A DNA stretch of 64,000 bases, taken from positions 4,278,001-4,342,000 of the forward strand of contig NC_067203.1 of the NCBI RefSeq assembly GCF_026262505.1, given 5' to 3'. The notes beneath the pieces were generated by a model that did not search any database, had not been told where the DNA came from, and saw nothing but the letters and a program-made list of their open reading frames with translations. Below, one piece after another: positions 18,131 to 28,825 of this stretch. The DNA is from Trichomonas vaginalis G3. Taxonomy: Eukaryota; Parabasalia; Trichomonadida; Trichomonadidae. Each line of letters opens with the position of its first letter. Within the stretch, counting starts at the first letter, position 1. The position numbers and the translations under genes were made by a program.

Positions 18131-21100
18131 TTATGTGTCATAATAGAACCCACGTGGACCAAGCTTTACTTTCTTCCTGGCTGAGTTTTTAACTCTTCTT
18201 TTTCCTTCATTGCCACTACTTTCACTAGATGAAGTTACTTCTTCACTACTTTCACTTTGTTCTACTCTTCTCTTCTTCTTTGGTGTCGCTTTTGGTAACT
18301 TGCCCTCTGCTTCAAGTTGTTGCATCTTTGCCTCATGTTCACCTAGTATGTTGTAAATTTCCCATGTCCTTTTTGCCTTTGGGCTCTGGTCGCCCATCTC
18401 AGGTAACCTATATCCTAGAAAGATTTTGTCATAGTTTGTATTTGAGTCTTCGCTTATTGTTTGCATGACTCTTTCCTGAGTTTCCGGTTCAAGCTCTTCA
18501 AATATAGCTTGTCCATATGGAATAAGCTCGTTTCCAAATATATGTTTTTGTAGCCATTTTGGTTTTCTTTCCATGTTACCAATAATATCTTTTGTGAATG
18601 GGAAAGCTTTTACCCAACGTTTCAGTCTTGCGTCATTTATTTCTGTAGTTGGTTTTATTTTGTCAAGGAACATGTTTTTCAATACTAACATTTCATTTGG
18701 TACTGTCCATTTGAGTTTTCTTAAATATTCATCCCTTCTCGGTTCATTGTCTGCAAAGTAAGTTTTTATGACATTTTGTAAACTTTCGTTTGCAAGGTCA
18801 TGTACAATAGGTTCTCTTCCTTCTCTATCCCTAACTTTCTTTCTAAACTCTTCACCAAATATACCATCTTTATGGTTCTGTGTAGTTCTTTGAGATAAAT
18901 GTTCTAGAACGTCAGGTGTTATATTTCCATCAGCCATGTTCATTTCATACTGGTCCAAAATATCTGCATGTTTCATATCTTTCAATGGCATTAAAGCCGC
19001 GCTGAAAATACCAGCTATATCTGGTTCACCATTCACTTCCATTGCGTCTACAACTTCTTGGAATTGTGGTTGTAAGTTTATGAACCACCTATCCGGATTA
19101 GCTTTATGACCCCATCTCATTGTAGTTCCATAGTCTGCAGAAACAAAAGTAGGTTTGTTTCCATATTGGTTAGGTTCTGAATGAACTTTAAACAATGTTT
19201 CATTTCTATATGTTTTGTCGAAATTTAACCTTTTATTTTCACCGAGTTCAGCCAAAGATTGAACGTTATATGGTCGTAAGTAAAAAGGGTTATTGTATTT
19301 GCGTACATTTTCTTTCAGTACTTCCATTCTATGCTGAATATTTTCATCTGGTGTTGGAGTCTTTTGTATGTCGGCAAACATTTTTCGATATTCTTCTACC
19401 ATGTCAGCCGAATTTTTCTTAGACTCTTGGAAAGATTCCATATTCACCTCATACACTTGTTGAGGGTCAAGATTTTTCGGCTGTTCCAAATCTTCATCTA
19501 GTTCTGTGAAGTTAGTTTCCAAAGGAGGGACTTGTTCGTTTCCTTCAGGCTCTTCTAGCTGTTGTTGCTGAACTATTTCTTCCATGTCTGGTTGTATCTG
19601 AACTTCTTCCTGTGGAGTTTCTTGTACCTCATCTGCTGGCATTTCATATATTCCGAGACCGTTTTTAACAAGTTCCCTATCTAAGTCATCCGGACTCATA
19701 AACCTTTCTTCTTTCGTTCCGTCTCTATTTTTTACGCGTTTCATGAAGAGAGTTGAATTGTCATTTAGCTCTGACACCAAATATCTCGGAGTAAATTCAG
19801 TCATGTCATTTGGATGATATGCTATTAAATCATATCTCTTAGCGAGCTTGTATTTTCCAGGTTTGAGATTATATCCCATTTGGTGCTGAGCCATAAAGCT
19901 AAATAGGTTCGGGTCAGTATTTCCTTCCTTGAACTTTCTAATAGCTTCTTTATATCTGTCACTAAAGTCAAGAGTATCTGGGTAACCATATTCTTCCTTA
20001 AGCATTTTTAAGAAATCTTTGTTTCCTTGTTCTCTACTTCTTTTATGTCCTTGCTCTGTTTGTGGTTGTTGTTGTGCAGGTTTTTGAACTGTTGGTTGCT
20101 GTGCTGGTTGTGGAGGTGGTTGTTGTGCTGGTTGTTGTTGTTGTGCTGGTTGTTGTTGTTGTGCTGGATTTTGAACTGTTGGTTGTTGTGCTGGATTTTG
20201 AACTGTTGGTTGTTGTGTTGGTTTTGGTGCATGCCTGTGTCTGTGTCCATGTGACGATGTAAATGTTTTAGGTAGTCCTGGTGCAGGTGCTTCTCTTGGA
20301 GGGTTTGGTGGTATATAGGTTCCACTAGCTAGTATATAAGTTCCACCAGCTGGTATATAAGTTCCACCAGCTGGCACATATGTTCCATCTGCAGCATAAT
20401 GTCCTACCTGACTTTTCGTTTTTAAGAAAGCATTTACTAGGTCTGTTTTGGTCTGTTGTAACTCTTTTTCTTGACTTTCCACAACAGTTGCTCTAACGGC
20501 GTCATAGGCACTTTGAACTGCCTGTCTCGTTGCTGCATCTGTTATTTTCGTCATATTTTGTGCTACTTCTCTTAACTCTTTGTCGAAACCTTCAGACTTC
20601 AGTTTCTTTCCAGATGAGAAGTCGTTCACTTGTTTCACCTTACTATGAAGAGCTTCGAAGGCGTTCTTAAAGTCAGCATTTGTTAAAGCTTCATTTGAAC
20701 TGTCTTCATCCGCTTGTATTTTTGTCCTTATTGACCCTATAAGTTGGGCTGCTGCTTTAGCGTTGCTTGGGCATCTAACCAGTCATTGTTAGCTTTTATA
20801 TATTCTGCGCTTTTCATTGCCTTTTGCATGGCTGCGTCGTTATTTTTACTTTCTTGTGCTAAGTTTTCATACTGTACGGTTTGGTTTTGCAACTGTAAAA
20901 GTTTTTCTGCCTTTACATTTGCTTCAACTTCTTTTTTATACTCATCGCTATCCATATATGTCTTCATGGCTTTTTGTTTTATCTCTTCATCTTTCAGTAC
21001 TTTATATTGAGTAGTATGGTTTTTCAAATTTACAACATCTTGTTCCATTTTGCTACTTCTGCTGCTTTTTCTGACACTTTTTTCGCATATTCCTCTGTAC

Positions 21101-21530
21101 TTAGTTCTTTCAGTTGTTCTTCCTTCTTCTTTTTCTCTACGTTTAACTCATTGAGTTTCTTTGTGTGTCTGTCATATTCTAGTTTCTTTTCGTTTTCACT
21201 TATTTGCTTCTGTATGTCTATGTTTGACTTTTTGACATCTGATATTTGATTTTTGAGTGAACTCAAATTCATTTGACTTTGAGGGTTATAGGCTGTTCCG
21301 TCTGCAGCTCCACCATAGCCTGCCATTTTCGCTAAAAGTGCCGCTCTTAAACCTCCACTCTGTGCACCAAAAACTCGGTTTAAAAGCATAGGATTGCTTG
21401 ACATTTGTTGCAACATAGTGGGGTCATTCAGCATTTGTTGTTGCAACTGTTGTTGTGGTGTCAGTTTTACTATTGGATGTTTCAATGCTCCCTTCCTCTT
21501 ACGTATATTCTTACGTAGCTTACGGGGCAT
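18131..21530 (-). pseudogene. Giant coiled-coil and Q/P-rich structural protein region, copy A
   Basis: Region for a protein of more than 1000 residues. It begins MPRKLRKNIRKRK (strongly basic, DNA-binding-like), has long Lys/Glu/Gln coiled coils, a GTYIPAGG repeat stretch, a low-complexity block with QPTVQNPAQ repeats, a basic GHRHRH segment, an acidic Glu/Gln-rich stretch, a folded C-terminal half (YGTTMRWGHKANPDRWFINL) and a Ser-rich, Lys/Arg-rich tail. It lies upstream of the capsid gene on the same strand, so a core, scaffold or tape-like virion role is plausible. No family recognised. Looks broken. Confidence 0.6.
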
Positions 21531-21559
21531 TTTAAGTGAAGTTAAAAAGCGGTTTTTGA

Positions 21560-21757
21560 CAGATGTTTATATGGCACTTTCTCCGGTTTATAGGACCTCT
21601 CTCATATTCTATCTTGTCATATCTAAACTCATAGTCATGTATGTCCTCTAACCATCTCATAACGGTTTCCAAACCACTTTTATCGGATGTAAAGTAAAAG
21701 CATGGATGGTTATGTAAAACGTCTAAAGTTTCTAAAGAGTCTCTCAAAGTATACTTC
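21560..21757 (-). pseudogene. Remnant of the Dam-like methylase, copy A right end
   Basis: This stretch matches the C-terminal part of the methylase region of copy B (28620-28782), including LRDSLETLDVLHNHPCFYF and the LEDIHDYEFRYDK segment. In copy B the gene lies at the left end of the element; here the remnant is at the right end, pointing inward. Broken. Confidence 0.75.
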
Positions 21758-21886
21758 CTTGGAACGCCCGTAACTTTTCCTGTAGCGACGATAGACCCTT
21801 ACTTGTCCGGACAAAGTTATACTATTTTGAGTGCTCTACAAAAAAAGTCAACGACGACGACTCTCAAAAATTTTTTATGGGCTAGA

Positions 21887-21901
21887 AGGGGCGCAGCCCC
21901 T
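21887..21901. repeat. Terminal hairpin, GGGGC type
   Basis: AGGGGC-GCA-GCCCCT: perfect 6-bp stem with a 3-base loop, identical to the hairpin at 53012-53026. Confidence 0.85.
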
Positions 21902-21956
21902 GGTAGCCCCCAGTACCCAAAAAACTTCATTTATACTAAACATCTTCAGGGCTAGA

Positions 21957-21971
21957 GGGCACGAAGTGCCT
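21957..21971. repeat. Terminal hairpin, GGCAC type
   Basis: GGGCAC-GAA-GTGCCT: 5-bp perfect stem (6 with a G-T pair). It is the reverse complement form of the hairpin at 27806-27820, with a different stem sequence from its neighbour at 21887. Confidence 0.8.
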
Positions 21972-22001
21972 GGAGGCCCCACTACCTTTTTTTTTTTTTT
22001 T

Positions 22002-23760
22002 AATAGTATTATTTATTGGCAACTGGCGTGAAGCGTCATTGAAAATCAAAATTAATCAACTGAATTGAAGACAATGTCAATGAGAGTGTAAGTGCATTCT
22101 TAAAAGCGTTGATTTTGAATACTTAACTTATAGCTTCATTTTGACAAATCAATAATCTAAATTTCAATTCTTAACATTTGAACATTTAAAAAGCGTTTGT
22201 ATTCATGTTAAGAATTGAAAATTATGACATTTGAGTTAAAATACTCAAATGTAATAAATTTTAAATTTTTATAATTTGATATTCGCTGAATTCTTAAAAA
22301 TAATATAATTTTGTCTTTGATTATGAATGAAGAAGATATTATATATTCTCACATCGAATTTCATAGAAAGGAATTATTTCTTACAAAATTCGATTATGGA
22401 AAACTTTTCATTTGAATGTGTCAGAAAAAAAATAAATTCAAAGATTACTCGAAAAGGTGAAATGGTGAATCGAAAGGTCAGAAAAACTATATATTTTGTA
22501 TCTCATACATGTACTAGCAACATTATCTCATATATTCTTATCAAAAAAAACTGATAATTCATGGTGGAATTTACCGAGTTATTTTTTTTTTTGGTAAAAA
22601 AATTTGCATGGAATATTTTTCACATAACAATCATCGTGCGATATGATCGCAATATCGTTGTAAGAGCTTTTTGAACTACATTCAAAAAGCAAAATGAATT
22701 ATGCTGACTTTTTTTCAATACTTATTTTTTGAGAATGGCATAGAAACTTTCGATACCTTTTCCCACTCCAGATTTTTACTCAAGGTGTTCTATTTTTATG
22801 AGAATTCTATCATAAATGCATGAAATAGAAGGTAAACGTACTGTTTGCATTGCTTATGTGAAAAATATTTCATGTATATTTTTTATCATAAAAAAAAAGC
22901 ATTGTATGTTATAAGCATGTCGTTTTGTCGGATTTGGAATTGTCCCCAAAACGACATCCTTAGATGTTGTTTCTTAATAGCGTTGATACAATTAAGAAAA
23001 TAAAAAGCATAGTGGTTATCACTAAATATCATTTACAAGTTACATACACAATCAAAAATACTTCTCACAAGCAAATATATCAATCATTTTGCACGATTTT
23101 TATTTAGTTTTATATTTTTCTCCGAAATATGTTTTTTATTGATTACAATTATTTGTTTAAAAGACTTGAAAGCACATGTCCAACTTTTAATCCAGAAAAA
23201 GAGATTTTTAATTTTTTTATGAAAAAAAAAATATCGAAGGCTCAATTTAATTCTTTTCAGCAAAATCATCTTCGACTGATTTATGATTTCATGTTGCCGA
23301 ATTTTAATTGCTTCCTCTTCTTTCATTTTTTCAAAAAATCACCGAAGTCCAAATAATTCTGTTTTTCTAATTAACCATTAATAACAATTTCAAGCAACAT
23401 ATTTATTTGTCTACGAATAATTTTTTGATTTTTATATAATTTTTTATGTTTGAATATTTTTGCATATCTCATAAGTTATATCGCATTATTAGATGCGCCA
23501 ATTATATTTTTTGATAGCAATTTGTCAAAAAATCCGTCTTTCACTTGTCATGTCTGACAAATTCAAGATTATTGTATTATAAATATATCTGATCATTATT
23601 TAAAAAACAATAAACAATTTTGAGTCTAACGATGCTACTTTTCCAAAAGTATTCAATTCGATGAACCCGAGATTTTATTTAAAATGTATTATAGCATTCA
23701 AAAATCTTATTTCTGAAACATTTTGAGTTCCTCTCAAAAAGTTTTATGTACATTACAAAA
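22002..23760. other. AT-rich host spacer, no gene seen
   Basis: About 1.76 kb of AT-rich DNA. The only structure I see is the repeat at 22016-22180, listed separately. The open frames at 22327-22554 and 23084-23356 are short, low in complexity and without recognisable motifs, so I do not call them genes. Confidence 0.6.
22016..22180 (+). repeat. Dispersed repeat edge, inverted partner at 58990-59153
   Basis: Begins TTGGCAACTGGCGTGAAG and stays similar (roughly 80 percent by eye) over about 155 bp to the reverse complement of 58990-59153, including TTGATTTTGAATACTTAACT. Similarity stops sharply at the GGCAACTGG side in both places. It is either the end of an unrecognised transposon family or a host repeat. 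Confidence 0.7.
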
Positions 23761-25031
23761 TACCCAGATTTTCCTTACTTTTACCACTCCCCATGTAATT
23801 TCTGGGGAAAACGATAATTCATTTTTTTTATGGATGAATAGATCGTTTTCCTAGAAAGGACCTCATATCTCTGGCTAAAAAGAGTGTCAGATCCTAAATA
23901 GATTATTGATCTAGTGTACAAATCCAATAAAAAGCCTATTTTTTTGGCTTTTTTGGTGCTCATTTTTTCGAAGATCTACATGAATATGGGGAAACCATCG
24001 GATTTTTTTGGTTAACCCACATCTTCATGTAGTCTGGACTATCTTTCCTCGAAGGACCTCTTTACGGGTGTAAAAACTCATAAAGTTCTCAAAAGATTCA
24101 TTCTCGATCTCCATGCTGAAAGAATTTACAATAAAAAAGAGATCTACGCATCAAACTACAGCCATAAATGAACTGAACCCCTAAAGCTCAGCTCTTAGTT
24201 TATCAAAAACGTCGAAATCCTTCTCATTGCAATCAAATCTTCTCAATAACTCATAAGAAAAATCGAATTTTGATTAAGCCGATGTTATAGGTATCACAAA
24301 TACTACAAACTTGAGCAATATCGAAATTGCCAGCAAAAATTTGAAATTGCATTGCTCATATTTGTTTTGTAAACTAAAAATCTGCTTATATTATTCATTA
24401 ATTTTTTATATATTATTCATATACTTTAATAAAAACAATACTATTTCACCTTAAAAATGAATTTCATAAGTCAATATTATTTTTTTGAAAATGTATCAAT
24501 TTTCGATTAAAACAACATGAGAATAAAATTTACGCAAAATTATTTTAAAAAATGGTTTTAAAAATTTACAATTGATGAAGAATAAGATTGCAAGAAGTTT
24601 TGAAGTTTAATTTTAAGAAAAAAAATTCGGATATTATTCATGGATCTAAGTAATCTGATATTTGAGTATCGGCACTATGCATGAAACATATATTTATAGT
24701 TTTTTTGGATTTTTATGATTTTAAATATATTCAAATTTGGCAATCCAATAGATTTTTAAAAAATAGGTAAATAAAAATAGATTACATATGCAGCAGATTT
24801 AGAACATGAAACAAATCTTATAGTGACCCAAAAAAAAAATTCATGATCCAAAAAAGAAAAAATTTGGCTAAATGGGAATCAAACCTTGGCATAATGAATC
24901 ATTATGTCGGATGTTTCCACTACACCGGCAGTTCGAAAAATACCCTTGGTGGTTCTATTTAATAGCTACTCCCAACGATAAGCGGTGTCCCCAGCTTTAG
25001 AGAGGTGGTAAAAGTAAGGAAAATCTGGGTA
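23761..25031. mobile_element. 1.27-kb DNA transposon relic with 27-bp perfect inverted ends and TA target
   Basis: The ends 23761-23787 and 25005-25031 are perfect inverted repeats reading TACCCAGATTTTCCTTACTT and on to CCAC. If the outer TA is counted as the target site, the ends are CCCAG...CTGGG flanked by TA on both sides, as in the Tc1/mariner superfamily. I see no transposase motif in the AT-rich interior, so it is probably non-autonomous or very decayed. A tRNA-like stretch lies inside on the minus strand (about 24877-24945). It stands only 63 bp upstream of the Myb gene start. Confidence 0.72.
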
Positions 25032-25083
25032 TATTTTTTGAATAGTTTGCCCTTACTGAATTTTATTTAATAAACAGTATCCT

Positions 25084-25089
25084 TCATTC
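25084..25089 (+). promoter_or_regulatory. Initiator-like TCATTC before the Myb gene
   Basis: TCATTC lies 5 bp before the Myb ATG at 25095. It fits five of six positions of the trichomonad initiator TCAYTW, which lies within a few bases of start codons in Trichomonas. Confidence 0.4.
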
Positions 25090-25140
25090 TTGTAATGTCT
25101 AAGAGAGTGATTCATAGATTTACGAAAGAAGAAGATGATA

Positions 25141-26444
25141 TAGGGTGTCCAAAGGTGCGTTTAGCACAGCGCTCTATATGAGACTATTAAAGGAGATATA
25201 TGCTGATTATAAATATATAATAAAAAATATGAATATATGTATATGATGAGTATGTTGTATTTTGGCGCCATGCCGGGATATAAAATGAATTTTGAGACAA
25301 GAGGCGGTTTCGCGGGAAATTTTGGCGGGATTTTTTTCATTTTTTTAATGAATCATAAAGAAAACATCCTCGCTCTTGCAAAAAAATGCAAAGACTGTAA
25401 AAAAATCTACGAGACATTGGTAAAATGCTTCGGTATGGATGCTCCTAGCTATTCCACTGTAACGTATCATGTTAGGATGTATCACTTCATGAACAAAAAG
25501 GCGCCCATCATAAAAATTGACAAAAAATCGCCGGATCAAAGAAAAATCAAAGCAATTCTTCAAGCGCTAGATGAAGACCCAAGAGCATCACTCAGAAGGA
25601 TAGAGGAGATGACAAAGATACCACATACAACAGTCAGTTATTATCTGCACAATTATTTGAACTACAAACTAGCGTATACACGTTGGGTTCCGCACAACCT
25701 TAATTCAGTTCAAAAAAAATCTAGAGTCCAATCTTCGAAAGAGCTCCTCTCTATATTGGGTGCGTATCAATCCAAGAAGTTTCGCTTTTTAGTAACAGGG
25801 GACGAGTCTTGGTTTCAATATGCAACAGAAGCCAAAATCATGTGGATCCCGAAGGATGAAAATCCGCAAACATTCCCAAAGAAAAAAATTGACACGCCAA
25901 TGATGATGTTGTCGGTTTTTTGGGGCGTGAATGGCATCATCGCAATTGATATTCTTCAAAAACCTAATACGATGAATGCTCAGTATCTAATTGACAATGT
26001 TCTTACTCAAATTATCAATTCTGATGAGTTTGAGAAATCCAAACAACAAAAACAAAAGTTTGCAATTCATTTTGATAATTCAAGAGTTCACAAAAGTCAT
26101 AAGGTAATGAATTACTTGGTGGAAAACAATGTCAAAGTTGTTCCAAACCCAATTTATTCACCTGATATTGCACCCTCTGACTTTTATTTATTCGGCACGC
26201 TAAAAAAGAGAGCTGAAGGACGCGAATTCGCGAGTCCAGATGATCTTGAAAATTTTGTAAGAGAGCAATTTGAGCAATTTTCTCATGATGATTTAAAGCG
26301 TGTCTTTCAAGCCTGGATCGATCGCTGCGAACGCGTGATTGAATCCAATGGTGATTATATTTAAATAAACTTTATATATATGTAACTTGTTTATTTCTAT
26401 TCGCAGTATTCAGGTTTGTGCTAAACACACCTTTGGACACCCTA
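25141..26444 (+). mobile_element. Mariner transposon (Tvmar1-like), 1304 bp
   Basis: Ends are inverted repeats TAGGGTGTCCAAAGGTG followed by CGTTTAGCAC on the left and TGTTTAGCAC on the right, one mismatch in about 28 bp. TA is duplicated on both sides (25139-25140 and 26445-26446). The length and DD34D transposase agree with what I recall of Tvmar1 of Trichomonas vaginalis. Both ends and the transposase frame look intact, so it may be active or very recently active. Confidence 0.92.
25348..26364 (+). CDS. Mariner transposase, DD34D
   Basis: 338 residues if the ATG at 25348 (MNHKENILALAKK) is used; an in-frame ATG at 25237 would add 37 residues that do not look like a mariner N-terminus. Two helix-turn-helix segments lie in the N-terminal third (PSYSTVTYHVRMYHF; IEEMTKIPHTTVSYYLHNYL). 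The catalytic triad is visible: D in VTGDESWFQY, D in HFDNSRVHKS, and D in SPDIAPSDFYLFG, with 34 residues between the last two. The end ERVIESNGDYI matches the usual mariner C-terminus. It performs cut-and-paste transposition at TA sites. No break is seen. Confidence 0.9.
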   Translation: MNHKENILALAKKCKDCKKIYETLVKCFGMDAPSYSTVTYHVRMYHFMNKKAPIIKIDKKSPDQRKIKAILQALDEDPRASLRRIEEMTKIPHTTVSYYLHNYLNYKLAYTRWVPHNLNSVQKKSRVQSSKELLSILGAYQSKKFRFLVTGDESWFQYATEAKIMWIPKDENPQTFPKKKIDTPMMMLSVFWGVNGIIAIDILQKPNTMNAQYLIDNVLTQIINSDEFEKSKQQKQKFAIHFDNSRVHKSHKVMNYLVENNVKVVPNPIYSPDIAPSDFYLFGTLKKRAEGREFASPDDLENFVREQFEQFSHDDLKRVFQAWIDRCERVIESNGDYI

Positions 26445-26871
26445 TATTATCATTGAAGAGGTCAAGAAGCATGGTGACGATATAAAGTTAGCAATTGACA
26501 TCCTAGAGAGAAAATATCGGGAAAGGCATTCAAGAAGATCTATTATTGAGCGATACAAGGGCTTTTTGAGCCAAAATAGAGACAAATGGACGTCTGACGA
26601 AGATAAGCTGATCTTAGATAACTACAAAATTTATGGAAACAAATGGTCATTAATATCAATGTTTTTGAAGAATAGATCCGGAGATCAAGTAAAAATTCGT
26701 CACAAGCAGCTCACTAAGATAAAAGATTCAAATCCAGCAGATGAAAATTCGAATATGATAGACGTTGTTGCAAATAGTAATACAGATATCAGTGACGATT
26801 TTTGGATCAGTTTTATGACTGATTTCGAGATGGATGAGGACCAACTTAATAAAACTTTTTGTTTGATTTAA

Positions 26872-27726
26872 TGTAAATTAAGAATGAAAGCGCATTTTTA
26901 TTAGTATGCCTAAGCTACTATGGGAAATAGTAAATAATGCTGTGGTGTCAGGGATGTCAGGAACTTTTTTTTAACTCGGATTTATATCACATAAATATGA
27001 AAGTATTGAATTTTAAGGTTAGTAATTGAAATTTTACGCTTGCTTTGAATTGTATAACTTCATATAATTGATTTTGAATTATAAAATAATAACAAATAAT
27101 CATCTAAAAGTACGAAAGTATTGACTTTAGATAATTCGATAAAGATTTTTTGCTTTCAAGTTTTTGAGAAAATAGAAAAAGTAATTGAGAGTATATTGTA
27201 GAATAACATAAATGTAAAATTGTAGCATAAAAATTTTTTGCTTGGGAGCAGATGGTATTCAAAAAGTTATTACGCTAGCATTCACAAAATTGTTATTGAA
27301 ATTTGGCACATATTTAATGTGTATTCACGCATTAAGAAATTCAAGTTATCTTATTGAAAGATACATTGAATTTGGTTTCAAAAAGCAAAATTTGACTAAA
27401 GTAATTAAAAAAATCTGTATCTTAAATTTTTTAAATTAATTGTTTTATTGAATTATCAATTCCAAAATTAATTAAGGCTTTACGTTCATACATTCAATTT
27501 TGAGAGGCCATTCAATTAATATTGCGCCTAAAAGCACACTTGTAGCCTCATAAGTTTGCTTTTGGAAAGAACAGACGCCTAATCCATTATCTACATGATG
27601 ATATGGATCTGTTGGTAGCACTCAAATTGAATAAATACCTAATTTGAAAAAAACTTGATTTTTTTCGTCCAAAATCAATTTTGGAAAAAAATTTAAATTC
27701 TGATTGCAGCATGACTATTCACAATA
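26872..27726. other. AT-rich host spacer left of copy B, no gene seen
   Basis: AT-rich DNA with no recognisable coding motif; the 65-codon frame at 27242-27439 has no features that support a gene. It ends in the left target duplication of Maverick copy B. Confidence 0.55.
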
Positions 27727-27731
27727 TTAGG
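27727..27731. repeat. Candidate target-site duplication TTAGG, left of copy B
   Basis: TTAGG precedes the A run of the left end; the same TTAGG follows the T run of the right end (53074-53078). A 5-6 bp duplication is usual for Mavericks. The exact edge is uncertain because of the T run on the right. Confidence 0.6.
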
Positions 27732-27739
27732 AAAAAAAA

Positions 27740-27792
<53 letters not shown>

Positions 27793-27938
27793 TAGTGGGG
27801 CTTCCAGGCACTTCGTGCCTTCTAGCCCTGATGTTGATGTTTAGTATAAATGAAGTTTTTATTCGGAGGACTCTTCTTCTTCCTCCATTGCTTCTGGGAA
27901 GAAGCCTTCTTCTGGGTCGAAAACATTATATAATGTGT
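27732..27938. repeat. Left terminal inverted repeat of copy B
   Basis: Matches, inverted, the right end (about 52838-53073): A/T run, GGTAGTGGGGC, a hairpin, CTAGCCC, TTTAGTATAAA and TTTTTATTCGGA. The inner part (27858-27938) is a reverse copy of the 3' end of the acidic protein gene at 52046-52960, so the repeat reaches into coding sequence. The two ends differ in the hairpin stem and in the length of the acidic stretch. Confidence 0.85.
27806..27820. repeat. Terminal hairpin, GGCAC type, left end
   Basis: AGGCAC-TTC-GTGCCT: perfect 6-bp stem with a 3-base loop at the place where the right end carries a GGGGC-type hairpin. Confidence 0.85.
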
Positions 27939-28005
27939 CGCTTTTCACAAATTATATATGTTTTCATGTTTTGTCACTTTTCTGTCACTTTTCAGGTAAA
28001 AAACA

Positions 28006-28012
28006 TTTTTAT
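28006..28012 (+). promoter_or_regulatory. TTTTTAT promoter-like motif before the methylase
   Basis: TTTTTAT lies 12 bp before the methylase ATG at 28025. Confidence 0.4.
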
Positions 28013-28024
28013 TATATATATAAA

Positions 28025-28782
28025 ATGAATTTTACAAAACCACCGTTACCCTTCTTTGGAAATAAGAGTAGATGTAAAGATATTCTATTGAGAGAACTTA
28101 AGAAACTACCGAATGGTCTAACATTTGTAGACTTGTTCGGTGGAAGTTTCTATATATCTCATTTGTGCCATACAATATTTCCTGACTCAAAGATTATATG
28201 CAATGACTTCGACAACTATATGAACCGTCTCAAACATATACCAGACACAAACAAAATATTGAAAGAGTTAAAAGAAAAGATACCTATAGGTAAGATGGAA
28301 CGTATACCATTAGATAAGAAAAATACTGTCAGAGAGGTTTTGAAAAAGGCAGAGTATATTGACTGGGATAGTATATCTGCTAGACTATTATATAGTGGTG
28401 CTATAAGAGTTCATGACATTGAAACACTTATGTCAAAAGTTTTATATCTTAACTATACAAATGTTTTCAAAGAGGACATAGAAAAATATATTGAGGGTAT
28501 AGAGTTTGTGAGATGTCATTGGACAGATTTGTATGAAAAATATAAAGACAAGGAAAATGTTTTCTTTATAGTGGACCGCCGTTCTATAACACATGGGATT
28601 TCCAATACCAAGTAGACTGGACTTTGAGAGACTCTTTAGAAACTTTAGACGTTTTACATAACCATCCATGCTTTTACTTTACATCCGATAAAAGTGGTTT
28701 GGAAAGTGTCATGAGATGGTTAGAGGACATACATGACTATGAGTTTAGATACGATAAGATAGAAATGAGAGAGGTCCTATAA
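28025..28782 (+). pseudogene. Dam-like DNA adenine-N6 methylase region
   Basis: Starts MNFTKPPLPFFGNKSR. PFFGNKSR is the S-adenosylmethionine motif X (PFxGNK type) and FVDLFGGS the motif I of the D12/Dam class, followed by IICNDFDNYM. The C-terminal segment LRDSLETLDVLHNHPCFYF ends the region. The family methylates adenine to N6-methyladenine, often in GATC. Trichomonads are known to carry N6-adenine methylation and element-encoded adenine methylases. Looks broken. It is the first gene at the left end; a remnant of the same gene lies at the right end of copy A. Confidence 0.82.
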
Positions 28783-28825
28783 ACTGGAGAAAGTGTCATA
28801 ACAAAGAAATTTTACTAGTAAGTAA

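Larger units (their letters stand above)
1..22001. mobile_element. Maverick/Polinton, copy A (left end outside window)
   Basis: Virus-like DNA transposon of the Maverick/Polinton class. Parts seen: fibre, rve-type integrase, PolB-like region, packaging ATPase, SF3 helicase, major and minor capsid candidates and a giant coiled-coil protein, in the same order and orientation as the complete copy at 27732-53073. The right end is a repeat of a hairpin-bearing terminal motif followed by a T run ending at about 22001. It looks broken in very roughly eight places, but most proteins are nearly identical to the other copy, so it is probably a young insertion. Accessory cargo between the PolB and ATPase regions (KilA-N genes, palindromes, minisatellites) is specific to this copy. 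The left end, by analogy with the other copy, would lie about 2.7 kb beyond base 1. Confidence 0.93.
21758..22001. repeat. Right terminal region of Maverick copy A
   Basis: Contains a conserved subterminal stretch also found at 51745-51870, then two versions of the terminal motif (GGGCTAGA-hairpin-GCCCC), the first at about 21880-21912 and the second at about 21950-21986, followed by a T run to 22001. The outer motif matches the ends of the complete copy B. No target duplication can be tested because the left end is outside the window. Confidence 0.8.
25095..26871 (+). pseudogene. Host Myb-domain gene interrupted by a mariner
   Basis: The 5' part (25095-25140) starts MSKRVIHRFTKEEDD and the 3' part (from 26447) continues IIIEEVKKHGDD in the same frame when one TA of the target duplication is discounted. 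The parts make a protein of about 156 residues with two SANT/Myb repeats: the first around RFTKEEDD to RRSIIERYKGFL, the second from KWTSDEDKLILDNYKIYG to QVKIRHKQL, then an acidic tail. Proteins of this kind in trichomonads are small DNA-binding transcription factors. Apart from the mariner I see no damage, so the insertion is probably recent. As it stands, only 15 codons precede the transposon. Confidence 0.85.

Noticed and set aside
22327-23356. Short frames in the host spacer
   Set aside because: Lysine/phenylalanine-rich translations of AT-rich DNA without motifs or start context.
24877-24945. Functional tRNA gene on the minus strand
   Set aside because: The T-stem and acceptor stem do not pair and no proper anticodon loop can be set, so it is listed only as a relic.
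27732-27790. Poly-A as a retroposon tail
   Set aside because: The other end of the same element has a matching T run, so the runs are the outermost part of the inverted ends.
27681-28028. 115-codon frame with polylysine
   Set aside because: It reads through the A run of the Maverick end and is an artefact.
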